This document shows, piece by piece, positions 51,715-61,083 of a stretch of 64,000 nucleotides of DNA. This stretch comes from an uncultured Clostridium sp. (GTDB lineage Bacteria > Bacillota > Clostridia > UBA1212 > UBA1255). The notes below the pieces were generated by a model. The model worked only from the letters and a program-made list of their open reading frames with translations, did no database searches and was not told where the DNA came from. The stretch lies in NCBI GenBank assembly GCA_900543695.1, contig UQSG01000003.1:52204-116203 (forward strand), read 5' to 3'. The first letter of the stretch is position 1. Each line of letters opens with the position of its first letter. The position numbers and the translations under genes are program-made.

Positions 51715-54620
51715 GGCGAAATCTGAGCATGTTATCTTTTCTCATAATTCTGACGGTGTGCCTCCTGTGCGGATGCAGCGAGCCTCCTCAGACAGAATGG
51801 GATACGACTACGGAGCTGAGCATGCCGCGGACGCTGCGTCTGGGCGACGGCGCAGACAGCGGGCCGTCCGTATACGAGTATAATCAGGAGGATGGGCTTT
51901 TTCGGCTGAATAACGCAAGCAGTGAAAACGCTGCGGTTACGCTGCAAAAGGAAACGGTAAGCGCCTTGAATTTTAACAGGAGCTTTGCAGACGGCACGAC
52001 GGCGTACTATGAGTTTACCGTTCAAATCACGGACATCGTGGAATCGCCGTGGAACGCGCTTTATTTCGGGTTCCGCCTTGACAAGGCTTCTGCCGACGCC
52101 ACAACGCAGTCCGGCATCTGGATCGCGATCCAGAGGGATCGGATCGGCATGCGCACGGGGGCCTGGCCGGAAACAACATATATGGACGTACCGGACGGCA
52201 TTGATTTTTCAAAAGAGCGCCGCATGTATATTGAGGATGATATGGACACGGACACGATCACCGTTTCCGCAGAGAACGACAGCGGCGAAAAGACCGCGCT
52301 TGCGTCTGTGAAAATAGAAAACGGAAGGATCAACCTGTATGCCCCCGGCTCGGATACTCCTGCAATCAGCGATACAATCGCGGACAGTATAGAAGAAGCC
52401 GGATATTTTAATATATGGCTTCACCATATGCAGGATAACGCATATCTTTCGGATATCAAAATATCCGGTCTGGAATATGAAAACAATATGGAGGTAGCGA
52501 ACATGATGAATTCAAAAGATGTTTTTGCCGATACCTGGGTGAGCACCGATGATGAGGGCCGTTTTACCGGCACCGGCAACAATACGGTAAATGACAGGAA
52601 GGTAGGGATTTTTTACTTCCTTTGGCACGACGGAACCTCGTCGCAGCCCATTTACGATCATACGAAAGCATACTATGAGGGCGGCAGCAGCAAGCTGATC
52701 GAAATGATACAGCAGGGACCGCTTGGCTTTGCGCATTATTGGGCGGAGCCGTATTTCGGATATTATCGCTCTGACGATGAATGGGTGATCAGAAAGCACA
52801 CCTATCAGCTGACCGCGGCCGGCATAGACTTTATATTCATAGACGCGACGAACGGTCAGACCTATGAAAGCACGTATGAGACAATTCTTAAGGTGTGGAG
52901 TAAAATGCGTGAGGAGGGATACCGGACGCCGCAGATCATGTTCCACTGCGGAAACGAGGTCGACCTTTCCCGCTCTTCTCTTATGGCGCTCTGGAACAAC
53001 CTTTATTCCCGGGGCAGATACGAGGAGCTGTGGTTCAAATATGATGGAAAACCGCTGATTTTTGCTCCGGAGGAAATGTATCAGGAGCTTCCGGAGGAAA
53101 TCCGCTCGTTCTTTACATTCAGAAGGAGCTGGGCGTATACGGGAAGCGAATGGTATACAAAATCCGATGGAAAAAATGCCTGGCCGTGGGCGGATCTGTA
53201 TCCGCAGAAGCCGGGAAAGTCTCCCGAGGGCGATGTTGAGCAGATGATTGTTATGAGCGGCTTCTGGGTGAACGGGAGCTTTGGAACGAATGCGGGCCGC
53301 AGCTATCATGACGGAAAGCAGCCTGCCAATGCGACTGATTCGGATTTCGGCTTCTCCCTTTATGAAAGCGGCTCGTCCGGAAAAGGGTATGCGTTTGAAG
53401 AGCAGTTTGATTATGCCATCGAGCAGGATCCCGGCCTGATCATGCTTATCGGCTGGAACGAATGGTGGGCCGGCAGATGGGAGGCGGGCGCGGCCGTTGG
53501 CCAGACGATCGCAAATACGTATACCGTTACCGATAATAACGAATGGACGAGACATTATTATGTTGATGCGTTTAATCCGGAATTTTCAAGGGACATCGAG
53601 CCCGTGAAAGGCCTTTATAATGATAACTATTATTATCAGATGGCGCAGAATATCCGCCAGTATAAGGGCTCGCGCAACGTGCAGACGGCGTTCGGCCAGA
53701 AGGGCATCGATCTGAACGGCTCCGTTGGACAGTGGTATGCCGTAGGCCCGGAGTACCGTGATTACACGGGAGATACGGCGCACCGCGATGCCGAGTCGTA
53801 CGTAGGGCAGCTTCATTATACGAACGAAACCGGGCGGAATGATTTCGCGGTGTGCAAGGTTTCCAAAACAGAAAAATACGTGTATTTCTATGCTGAATGC
53901 GCGGATAAGATCACGGAGCCGTCCGGCACGAACTGGATGAATCTGTTTATCGACTCGGACTGCGACAGAAGCACGGGCTGGTACGGCTACGATTATGTTC
54001 TGAACCGCACGCAAAGCGGCAGCACGTGCTCCGTTATGAGGTTTGTAAACAATTCCTGGGAAATGGAAGAGATCGGGCGCGCCGAGTATGTGGTGAAGGA
54101 CAATTATATCCAGATAAAGGTTTCCGCGTCGCTGATCGGCGTGGTATCCTCCTTTGATTTCAAATGGGCGGATAATTCCGTGGACGGCGGCGACATCATG
54201 CAGTTTATTGATCTGGGTGATACGGCGCCGAACGACAGATTTAATTACCGTTACACAACGTCCAAAATGAAAATCCGCATCCCGGACGCGCTGAGCAAGG
54301 ATATGATCGTCCTCAAGGCCGGCTCGTACAATGCGTTTGTGCAGCGCGAGATGGTGATGCTTGATTCCTCAAATACGAAAGCGGTATTCATGGGAGACGG
54401 CCAGCGGCTGCTTGTCCCGAAAGCATTTGCCGAAAAGACAATGGGACTTGACGTTTCAGGAGAAACGGAATTCAATCATTACGGCATAAAATACGTAGAC
54501 ATCTCCGCCGCCCTGGAGGCCTCGGGCAGAACGGTAACGCGTACGGACAGCATGCTGGTGATTGCTTCGGAGCCTGTCAGTGAGGAAGCTCTGCTTACGC
54601 TCTACCGCGCGCTGTACTGA
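51711..54620 (+). CDS. Large GH99-like lipoprotein with lamin-like, CBM9-like and stalk domains
   Basis: 969 residues. Lipoprotein signal ending LLCGC (Cys22). About 30-265 is a beta-sandwich (concanavalin-like). About 295-650 is GH99/WbsX-like: GIFYFLW (about 299-305), DFIFIDATNGQ, LIGWNEWWAG. About 680-850 is CBM9-like (GIDLNGSVGQWYAVGPEY, MNLFIDSDCDRSTGWYGY). The C-terminal about 100 residues resemble a copper amine oxidase N-type stalk. It is a surface glycan-active protein, larger than the related 16386-18269 protein, which lacks the N-terminal and stalk domains. Confidence 0.75.
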   Translation: MRRNLSMLSFLIILTVCLLCGCSEPPQTEWDTTTELSMPRTLRLGDGADSGPSVYEYNQEDGLFRLNNASSENAAVTLQKETVSALNFNRSFADGTTAYYEFTVQITDIVESPWNALYFGFRLDKASADATTQSGIWIAIQRDRIGMRTGAWPETTYMDVPDGIDFSKERRMYIEDDMDTDTITVSAENDSGEKTALASVKIENGRINLYAPGSDTPAISDTIADSIEEAGYFNIWLHHMQDNAYLSDIKISGLEYENNMEVANMMNSKDVFADTWVSTDDEGRFTGTGNNTVNDRKVGIFYFLWHDGTSSQPIYDHTKAYYEGGSSKLIEMIQQGPLGFAHYWAEPYFGYYRSDDEWVIRKHTYQLTAAGIDFIFIDATNGQTYESTYETILKVWSKMREEGYRTPQIMFHCGNEVDLSRSSLMALWNNLYSRGRYEELWFKYDGKPLIFAPEEMYQELPEEIRSFFTFRRSWAYTGSEWYTKSDGKNAWPWADLYPQKPGKSPEGDVEQMIVMSGFWVNGSFGTNAGRSYHDGKQPANATDSDFGFSLYESGSSGKGYAFEEQFDYAIEQDPGLIMLIGWNEWWAGRWEAGAAVGQTIANTYTVTDNNEWTRHYYVDAFNPEFSRDIEPVKGLYNDNYYYQMAQNIRQYKGSRNVQTAFGQKGIDLNGSVGQWYAVGPEYRDYTGDTAHRDAESYVGQLHYTNETGRNDFAVCKVSKTEKYVYFYAECADKITEPSGTNWMNLFIDSDCDRSTGWYGYDYVLNRTQSGSTCSVMRFVNNSWEMEEIGRAEYVVKDNYIQIKVSASLIGVVSSFDFKWADNSVDGGDIMQFIDLGDTAPNDRFNYRYTTSKMKIRIPDALSKDMIVLKAGSYNAFVQREMVMLDSSNTKAVFMGDGQRLLVPKAFAEKTMGLDVSGETEFNHYGIKYVDISAALEASGRTVTRTDSMLVIASEPVSEEALLTLYRALY

Positions 54621-54646
54621 TACGATTTTTTTAATTAAATTTGACG

Positions 54647-54690
54647 AGAGCCGCCCGTGCAGCCAACGCGCAGCGAGCGGCTCTTTTTTT
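54647..54690 (+). terminator. Rho-independent terminator after the GH99-like lipoprotein gene
   Basis: An 8-base-pair stem (54647-54654 with 54677-54684) and a 22-base loop region precede TTTTTTT. Confidence 0.8.
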
Positions 54691-54714
54691 GCTTCCGCGC
54701 TGAGCGGCGCGCGC

Positions 54715-56196
54715 TTACACGATTGCGAAAGGAATGCCCATTAGCCTGGCCGCCTTTGCAAAAACAGGCGCATTATGCCCTACGGAAACGGCACAGTGAT
54801 GCGTCGGCGCCTCCAGGAACCATTGATCCATATATTCAGACGGCGCTTTTCCGAAACGAATATGCGTCATTGTATTGCCGTTCAGCAGAACGGGATAATC
54901 CATTGCCTCCCCCTCGCTGATAATAAATTTTAATCCGGTCCTGGTCTGCGCCGCGCCGAGCGTCGTAACCGGTCCGGTTCGAACCTTTGCTTCTACGGAA
55001 ACGCCGCTGCCCTTTTTTCCGTGATAAACGCCCATTCCGCGCAGAATCGGCTTCCTTCGAGCAATCGCGACGTGAAACGGACCGTCGTGACCGATGATCA
55101 TCGTATTTCGATTAAAGTCCGCCGCAACGATTTCACTGAAGCTGCCGCCGCAGCCTATGATATCCGAGATTTTCATAGCAAGATTCGTTTTAATATCGCC
55201 TTCTCCCGCGCAGGGGATTCCTTCGGCGGTCAGAAGAGAGTTCCCGACGATGAAGCCGCTTTGAATTTCCTCGTAATAGCCGCCGTCTTGCCCGTGATAA
55301 TAATAAGAGAGGGCATCCAGGCGATACTGCTCCGTCAGCCGCCGCTGCGCGCAGGCGACCTTCGCAGACCAGCGGAGCTGCGCTTCCTCAGGACGCCGCG
55401 CGATCGGATCGGAAGGAGAATCGCCGGAAATTTCAAAAAACGCGTTGATTTTTTCCAGCATTTCCGCTGTTTCTGCGTCTGTAATATTTTCCAGCGCCTT
55501 GGCAATATCGCACATTTCGAGGATCTCGATATGAATTCCCGTCTTGCTTTGCAGCAGCGTAAAATCGCTGTACATATCGAGCATGCCGCTGTAATAGCCG
55601 CCCAGGAAGCCGAAGCGGCTTCCTGCCAGATTTTTCCGGATTTTTGCCGCAAGCACCCATTCCCGAATTTCCCTCCAGGCGTTAAGCGCCTCCGGCCGCG
55701 CCGCAGTATTTTCATCCGCAAGAGAAATTGCCGGAGCTTGCTCCTGCCCCAGAAGGCCGTTTATGAAATATACCGTTAACCCGGCGCGCTCAAACGCGTT
55801 TGAAACCTCTGGAATGGGACAAGCCACGCAGTGCGCAAGCCATTCGCCCGTTCCGGAGGCAGCGTAATTCATCTCCGCCGTAGGCTGCAGATTCAAAAAT
55901 ATTACGGGAGCGCCGTATTCCTGATGTACGGGCAAAACGCAGGACGATGTAAAATACGTAGCGCTGTGAGCGAAAATAAGGTCCACTCCGTTTTCCCGAA
56001 AATAATTTCCCGCCGCCGCGCCGGCCTCTTCCGTATCCACAAAACCAAAGTTATATACGTCTCCAAGCTCCGACAGCCGTCTGGAAAGAAATGCGTTATA
56101 TCCGTCCAGACGCTCCTTTAAGCCTTCGAACTGCGCCCAATAGGCACGCAGCCCGGCACTGTAAAGCCCGATGCGAACCTTTTCATATTGTTTCAT
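54715..56196 (-). CDS. L-arabinose-isomerase-like sugar isomerase
   Basis: 493 residues, start ATG with GGAGGAGG upstream. The four manganese ligands of the AraA family can be matched: Glu in CAGEGDIKTN, Glu in GGSFSEIV, His in IIGHDGPF and His in APTHHCAVS. It is near the usual AraA length. It should interconvert an aldose and a ketose in the cytoplasm; the exact sugar (arabinose, fucose, rhamnose-like) is not fixed by sequence. It overlaps the GH78 gene end by 14 bases. Confidence 0.82.
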   Translation of the reverse strand: MKQYEKVRIGLYSAGLRAYWAQFEGLKERLDGYNAFLSRRLSELGDVYNFGFVDTEEAGAAAGNYFRENGVDLIFAHSATYFTSSCVLPVHQEYGAPVIFLNLQPTAEMNYAASGTGEWLAHCVACPIPEVSNAFERAGLTVYFINGLLGQEQAPAISLADENTAARPEALNAWREIREWVLAAKIRKNLAGSRFGFLGGYYSGMLDMYSDFTLLQSKTGIHIEILEMCDIAKALENITDAETAEMLEKINAFFEISGDSPSDPIARRPEEAQLRWSAKVACAQRRLTEQYRLDALSYYYHGQDGGYYEEIQSGFIVGNSLLTAEGIPCAGEGDIKTNLAMKISDIIGCGGSFSEIVAADFNRNTMIIGHDGPFHVAIARRKPILRGMGVYHGKKGSGVSVEAKVRTGPVTTLGAAQTRTGLKFIISEGEAMDYPVLLNGNTMTHIRFGKAPSEYMDQWFLEAPTHHCAVSVGHNAPVFAKAARLMGIPFAIV

Positions 56197-58402
56197 TGGA
56201 AACCTCCTCCAGACTTTCTGTTAAAAGGATCCGCTCGCCGCCGGCAGGAATGCGGATCCGCCTCGCGCCATGGATCACTGTGATATCGACATCCGAGGAA
56301 ATTGAAAGAAATTTCCCCTCGCGCAAGCGGAGCCGGACCATGCCTCCCTCCGCGGGAATCGCTCCCTCCGCATCGCGGATGCCGGTATCTGCCGCGCTGT
56401 ACGCAAAGCAGTTCGTTTCAATATCAAACCGGCGGCGCAGGCCGAGCACATACACAGACAGCTGCCAGGTCGGACAGCCGGACCATTCGTGACAATGGGA
56501 CCAGCGCGGATCGAAAACCTCCAGCCAGGTACCGTCCTCCTGCGTCAGCATCCAGCCCCAGCATTTTTTATATTGCTCAATCACAAACGCACCTTCTCCC
56601 GCTTCGAAGAGAAGAGGAAAGACAAAATGAGAAAAGTACGGCGTGATCAGCTGCGGGCAGTTTTCAGAGGGAGAGGAAAGGCGAGGCGCGTCCTTTCGAT
56701 TCGGAAAACAATTCAGGTAATGCTCCTTGATCGACTGCAGCGCCGCCTGCCTGTGTTCCGGGGGAATCAGCCCGGCTCCATAGGAAAGCGCCGTCCTGTG
56801 CAGGCCGATCCGGCCGAAATCATACTGCAGCTCGGAAAGATATCGCCGGATTACGCCGGCGGCGTCTTCTCTCCAGACAGAGAAGTCCTTTTCCCGCTCC
56901 GGATCGGACATCCATCTGCTCCACTCGGACATGGCGTCAAGCGCGCCGCAGAGCAGAAGAAGCGCCGCCAAATCTCCGGGGCCGTCGTTTGTAACATATC
57001 CCCAGTCAATAAAAAGCCAGTGAATTTCTCGATCCAATCCGATACCGGACGTATAATGCTCCCGGAAATATGCCATGTTTTTCAGAGCGGCCGGATACGC
57101 CTCCCTGTAAAAAGCGTCGTCTCCCGTATATGTAAAATATCTTTTACACGCCGAAACCCATTGCAGCGCATACGAGGAAACGCAGAGTCCGCCGCCCGGG
57201 GAGAGGCCTGCCACGCAGCCGTCGGGTCCGGCGCAATCCGCGCTGTGCTTCAGCGCTCTGCGGATCAGGGAAAAATCGCCGAATGCCGCGGCAATGAGAT
57301 CCATCGGCGCGGAGACGGCGTCTCCCGTCCATTCGCCTCGTTCACGCGTCGGATTATCAGTAATTGCGTCTTCCGCACAGCTTTGCAGCGTTACGGCGCC
57401 CGTTTTCCAGATTTTATCCAGCTGCTTGTCACCACAGGAAAAGGAACCTGTAATGAGCGGGAAGTACGTTCTCTGCCAAAAGCGGCAGGAATGCAGCGTT
57501 ACGGCCTCCGGATCTCCGAGGATGTGAATTTCCGCATATCTTCCGCCGCGGGGAGTAAGATTGCCGAACGTTTGCCGCCCTTCTTTCAGAATATAACGGT
57601 CAAGATTACAGGAGGGCCCCGCTGAAAGCGTAATATAAGGGGCGACGCGGCCGTCGGTCAGAGCTTCTGCATACCCGATTTCAAAAACGGTTCCCGCCGG
57701 AGCCGTAATTTCGGCCTCGAACCGGAACAGACAAATTTTCCGCAGATCAAATCGGAACCAAACGCCCTGACGATCCGTACGATCCGGAGGCTCCAGCGAG
57801 CGCAGGTAAAACGCTGCCGGAATGTCATCGTATTCGTAGCCAAAGCGCTGCATCAGAAAGCCCCGGCCGATCGGAACGGCGGCAAGCTCTACCTGCGAGA
57901 CGGCCTTGGCGGAATCGCGGCAGAAGGCGCCGTACGGATCCTTCTCCAGAAAATCCGGACGTTCCCACGCCGCGTCCGGCGGAAGCTCTTTGATGGTACG
58001 ACATTCCATCCAGCCGAGCTCCGGATTAATCCTTCGGACTTTCCGCGCATAGGCGTCTAAACGCGTACAGCTCCATTCGATTGAAAGGCCTGGCGACTCG
58101 CAGGCAAAAAACGGAGCCGTATTCTTCAAAATCCTGGTCGGAATACCGACGCTGTGCACGACGGCAAAAATAATATTTTCTCCCTGCCGGACGCGGCAGG
58201 AGACTTCTTTATAAACCGGATGCGCATCGTCGTACCGATCCGGTCCTTCCGTAAGCTCTGTTCCGTTTACAAACACACGGTACCAGGAGCAGCCGGAAAC
58301 CGCAAACGGAAGCTCCCGCTCCGTATCGCTGCAAAAGCTGCCTCGGAACGCCGCATAAAGATCAGGACTGTCTTCTGCGCCTCTTAACCACATTTTTTTC
58401 AT
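56183..58402 (-). CDS. GH78-like alpha-L-rhamnosidase
   Basis: About 739 residues from the ATG at 58400-58402 (MKKMWLRGAEDSP), with AAAGGG 8 bases upstream. N-terminal beta domains resemble the rhamnosidase concanavalin-like module; the catalytic (alpha/alpha)6 domain has DNPTRERGEWTGDA (about 349-362), the GH78 signature. No signal peptide, so it probably acts on imported rhamnosides. Its start overlaps the methyltransferase gene by 41 bases; its end overlaps the isomerase gene. Confidence 0.85.
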   Translation of the reverse strand: MKKMWLRGAEDSPDLYAAFRGSFCSDTERELPFAVSGCSWYRVFVNGTELTEGPDRYDDAHPVYKEVSCRVRQGENIIFAVVHSVGIPTRILKNTAPFFACESPGLSIEWSCTRLDAYARKVRRINPELGWMECRTIKELPPDAAWERPDFLEKDPYGAFCRDSAKAVSQVELAAVPIGRGFLMQRFGYEYDDIPAAFYLRSLEPPDRTDRQGVWFRFDLRKICLFRFEAEITAPAGTVFEIGYAEALTDGRVAPYITLSAGPSCNLDRYILKEGRQTFGNLTPRGGRYAEIHILGDPEAVTLHSCRFWQRTYFPLITGSFSCGDKQLDKIWKTGAVTLQSCAEDAITDNPTRERGEWTGDAVSAPMDLIAAAFGDFSLIRRALKHSADCAGPDGCVAGLSPGGGLCVSSYALQWVSACKRYFTYTGDDAFYREAYPAALKNMAYFREHYTSGIGLDREIHWLFIDWGYVTNDGPGDLAALLLLCGALDAMSEWSRWMSDPEREKDFSVWREDAAGVIRRYLSELQYDFGRIGLHRTALSYGAGLIPPEHRQAALQSIKEHYLNCFPNRKDAPRLSSPSENCPQLITPYFSHFVFPLLFEAGEGAFVIEQYKKCWGWMLTQEDGTWLEVFDPRWSHCHEWSGCPTWQLSVYVLGLRRRFDIETNCFAYSAADTGIRDAEGAIPAEGGMVRLRLREGKFLSISSDVDITVIHGARRIRIPAGGERILLTESLEEVSNETI

Positions 58403-59006
58403 TTTGACGGGCCCTTTCAAGCTTTTTTGACAGATGCCGTGTTTTCCTGGCCTTGGGAGGCGGCGCCTCGCTCCGCTTCTCGGCGGTAAAAACATAATAT
58501 CCGTCCGTTTCCTTTATTCTGACACCGCCGAACACAGAAGTCAACTTATTTTTATACCAGTCCAGACGCTTTGTAACCATCAGCAGCCTGCCGCCGATCG
58601 CAAGATGGCGGAAGCCGTCTTCAATAAAGCGCTTTGGAACCGAAAAATCCGCATGGTACGGCGGATTGCTTAAAATGATCGTGAAATCGTGCGCTTCGAT
58701 CCGTTCGAAGCCGTCGCTTTGTATGATTTGGATCTCATCGAGTCCGTTTCGCAAGGCATTTTCTTTTGACAGTGCGACCGCCGCCGGTAAAATATCGCAC
58801 ATGACCACGTTTTCCGGTCCCGCCTTTTGCGCGGCCCAAATTCCGACGACGCCGTATCCGCACCCCAGATCCAGAATTTTATCGCCGGGGCGCAAGTCGG
58901 CTTCGGAAAGCATGGCGCGCGTACCGGCGTCGATTTTTCCGGGAGAAAAAACGGCGGGATCCGTTTCGAAGGAAAATACGGAGCCGTCTATTGCTTCAGT
59001 GAACAT
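58362..59006 (-). CDS. RsmC/RsmJ-type class I methyltransferase
   Basis: 214 residues. SAM-binding ILDLGCGYGVVGIWAAQKAG and the catalytic ILSNPPYHAD (NPPY) of N2-guanine rRNA methyltransferases. The C-terminus is strongly basic (KKLERARQNEKNVVKRRRRQS) and may help bind RNA. It overlaps murG by 19 bases upstream and GH78 by 41 bases downstream. Ribosomal RNA is the likely substrate; the exact position is not fixed. Confidence 0.85.
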   Translation of the reverse strand: MFTEAIDGSVFSFETDPAVFSPGKIDAGTRAMLSEADLRPGDKILDLGCGYGVVGIWAAQKAGPENVVMCDILPAAVALSKENALRNGLDEIQIIQSDGFERIEAHDFTIILSNPPYHADFSVPKRFIEDGFRHLAIGGRLLMVTKRLDWYKNKLTSVFGGVRIKETDGYYVFTAEKRSEAPPPKARKTRHLSKKLERARQNEKNVVKRRRRQS

Positions 59007-60082
59007 CGGATCTGCTCTGCAATGATTTCCGCGATCGCTTTGGCCCCGTTCGTATTTTGCTCGGACTCCATGGCGGCAATCATTTTTTGTTTGTCCTTTT
59101 CCAGATAAGAAATGGCGGACAGAAACGTGGAGGGAGTAATTTTTTCTTCGCGCAAAACGATTGCGTAGCCTCTTTTTTCAAAGGATTCTGCGTTCAGGAT
59201 CTGATCGCCGCGGCTCGCGGAGAGGGGAAGCGGGATCAGAAGCATGGGCTTGTGCAGCGCCAGAAATTCGTGGATCGCATTTGAACCGGCGCGGGAAATA
59301 ACGAAATCCGCAAGCGCCAGCGCGTCGGGGAGCTCTTCGGAGATAAATTCAAACTGCCGGTAGGACTGCGCATAACTCTTGTATTTTTCTTCGATGTTGC
59401 CTTTCCCGCATAAATGAATGATGTTATACGTTTTTATCAGAACGGGCACGTTCTCGCGAACGGCTTTATTCAGCGCTGCGGATCCGAGACTGCCTCCCAT
59501 GATCAGAATGACGGGCTTCCTGTCAAAGGCGTAGCGCGCCCGCGCCCGTGCCGCGTCCCCGCGGAAAAGCTCGGGACGGATGGGCGAGCCGGTATAAACG
59601 CCGACGCCTTTTGGCAGATCCTTGACCGTATCGGGAAACGTTGTACAAATTTTTGTCGCGTAACGCGCCGAAATTTTATTTGCCAGCCCCGGCGTGAGAT
59701 CAGATTCGTGCGCAATTACGGGAACCTTGCAGGAATGCGCCGCGGCCGCCACCGGAACCGAAACGAATCCGCCCTTTGAAAAGACAACGGCTGGCTGGAG
59801 CTCTTTGATCAGCTTTCTGGCATCATGATAGCCCGCCATAACGCGGAACGGATCAGTAAAATTTTTCCAGGAAAAATACCTTCTGAGCTTGCCTGTGCGC
59901 ACGCTGTGATACGTAATTTCCGGATGCTTTGCCAGAATTTCTTTTTCAATGCCGTCCTCCGAGCCGATATAATGGAGATCCAGATTTGAAAATTTAGTTT
60001 TTAATATAGGGATTAAAGCCAGATTTGGGGTGACGTGTCCGGCAGAGCCCCCGCCGGTAAAAACGACAGAAATTTTACGCAA
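58988..60082 (-). CDS. murG: UDP-GlcNAc:lipid-I N-acetylglucosaminyltransferase MurG
   Basis: About 364 residues from the TTG at 60080-60082 (then RKISVVFTGGGSAGHVTPN), which has GGAG 8 bases upstream. Motifs GGGSAGHVTPN, PVIAHESDLTPGLANK and LIMGGSLGSAALN are diagnostic, as is ISRAGSNAIHEFLALHKP. It makes lipid II at the membrane face. It is outside the usual dcw cluster here, beside glycolytic genes. Confidence 0.95.
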   Translation of the reverse strand: MRKISVVFTGGGSAGHVTPNLALIPILKTKFSNLDLHYIGSEDGIEKEILAKHPEITYHSVRTGKLRRYFSWKNFTDPFRVMAGYHDARKLIKELQPAVVFSKGGFVSVPVAAAAHSCKVPVIAHESDLTPGLANKISARYATKICTTFPDTVKDLPKGVGVYTGSPIRPELFRGDAARARARYAFDRKPVILIMGGSLGSAALNKAVRENVPVLIKTYNIIHLCGKGNIEEKYKSYAQSYRQFEFISEELPDALALADFVISRAGSNAIHEFLALHKPMLLIPLPLSASRGDQILNAESFEKRGYAIVLREEKITPSTFLSAISYLEKDKQKMIAAMESEQNTNGAKAIAEIIAEQIRCSLKQ

Positions 60083-60111
60083 AAAAACCACTCCACATAC
60101 GTATCGCTCCG

Positions 60112-61062
60112 TCAAACGCCAGAATTTTTGTAACGCTTGTGCTTTCGGTATCTGCGGACGCACCATAAAACAGAAAGCGCGATAACCGTTCCGGAAACGA
60201 CGATCAGGAAAATCCGTTTGACAGTATAATATATGTTTGCTTTTGTTTTCAGTTCACCGGGAACCTCCACGTATCTGTGGAGATCCGTCGCCCGGCGGAT
60301 TCCGCTTTCGTTGTAATTAAACTGAAACGTCTGAACGGTCGATTCATATTGCAGCACCGGCTCTTCTGCATTCAGCCGGTAATAGTACATCTGCATGCTT
60401 TGCGGCCTGTTGTCCATTTCCTGCTGCAGGATATCTACGGCGCGGTAAACCACGCCTTTATAGTCGTCCATGGAAAGCTCTGTTCCGCGGACTTCTACGG
60501 TGAAGCACAGACTGCCGCCGTATGCTTTGAGCGCGGCCTTGATCAGTTCCTCGTTTTCCTCCGTGTCCTCCGTCTGCGCGGAAGGATATGTGGAATCACT
60601 GAGCGGGATATCGATCGTACAGGTCCAGGACGCCGTATTATCGGTGTATTTTTCGGCCCACCTCTGATTCAGAAAAGCGCTCAGATCGTTTTCCACGACG
60701 CCTTCAAAATAGACGTTCCGTCCGTAATCGTTATAATAACCGTCGTAACGGATTTTAAACCCCTTTGCGCCGATTTCGCACGGCTTTCCGTCTACGGTGC
60801 ATTTATAAATATAATTTCCAGATTTCTGGTCATAGCGTTCAAAGGAAACGATTTCCCCGCCGTACTGATCCGAGAGGAAGGACGAAACGGCAAACCGGTT
60901 CAAAAGGCTGCCGGGAAACAGTCCTGCGGCTTCAAATGCCAGACAAAGCAGGCAAATTCCAATAACGATTGCAAGGGCAATCAGCAGAGGCTTGAAAACC
61001 TTCTGCAGCCTGCCCTTGCTTTCATCATCATAAGAATCGTATTTGCTGCGTTTCGCTGCCAT
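60112..61062 (-). CDS. Hypothetical two-span membrane protein
   Basis: 316 residues. A cytoplasmic basic N-terminus, a first span (LIALAIVIGICLLCLAFEAA), an extracytoplasmic domain of about 220 residues with WAEKYTDNTASWTCTIDIPLS and QSMQMYYYRLNAEEP, then a second span (IFLIVVSGTVIALSVLWCV) and a basic tail. No motif was recognised. It lies between tpiA and murG (21-base gap to tpiA, 30 to murG) on the same strand. A role at the envelope is inferred from topology only. Confidence 0.72.
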   Translation of the reverse strand: MAAKRSKYDSYDDESKGRLQKVFKPLLIALAIVIGICLLCLAFEAAGLFPGSLLNRFAVSSFLSDQYGGEIVSFERYDQKSGNYIYKCTVDGKPCEIGAKGFKIRYDGYYNDYGRNVYFEGVVENDLSAFLNQRWAEKYTDNTASWTCTIDIPLSDSTYPSAQTEDTEENEELIKAALKAYGGSLCFTVEVRGTELSMDDYKGVVYRAVDILQQEMDNRPQSMQMYYYRLNAEEPVLQYESTVQTFQFNYNESGIRRATDLHRYVEVPGELKTKANIYYTVKRIFLIVVSGTVIALSVLWCVRRYRKHKRYKNSGV

Positions 61063-61083
61063 GTGTCCCGCTGCGCGCTTTTT

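Noticed and set aside
52512..53555. A minus-strand open frame of about 347 codons within the GH99-like gene
   Set aside because: Antisense shadow; the plus-strand frame has a lipobox, domains and a terminator.
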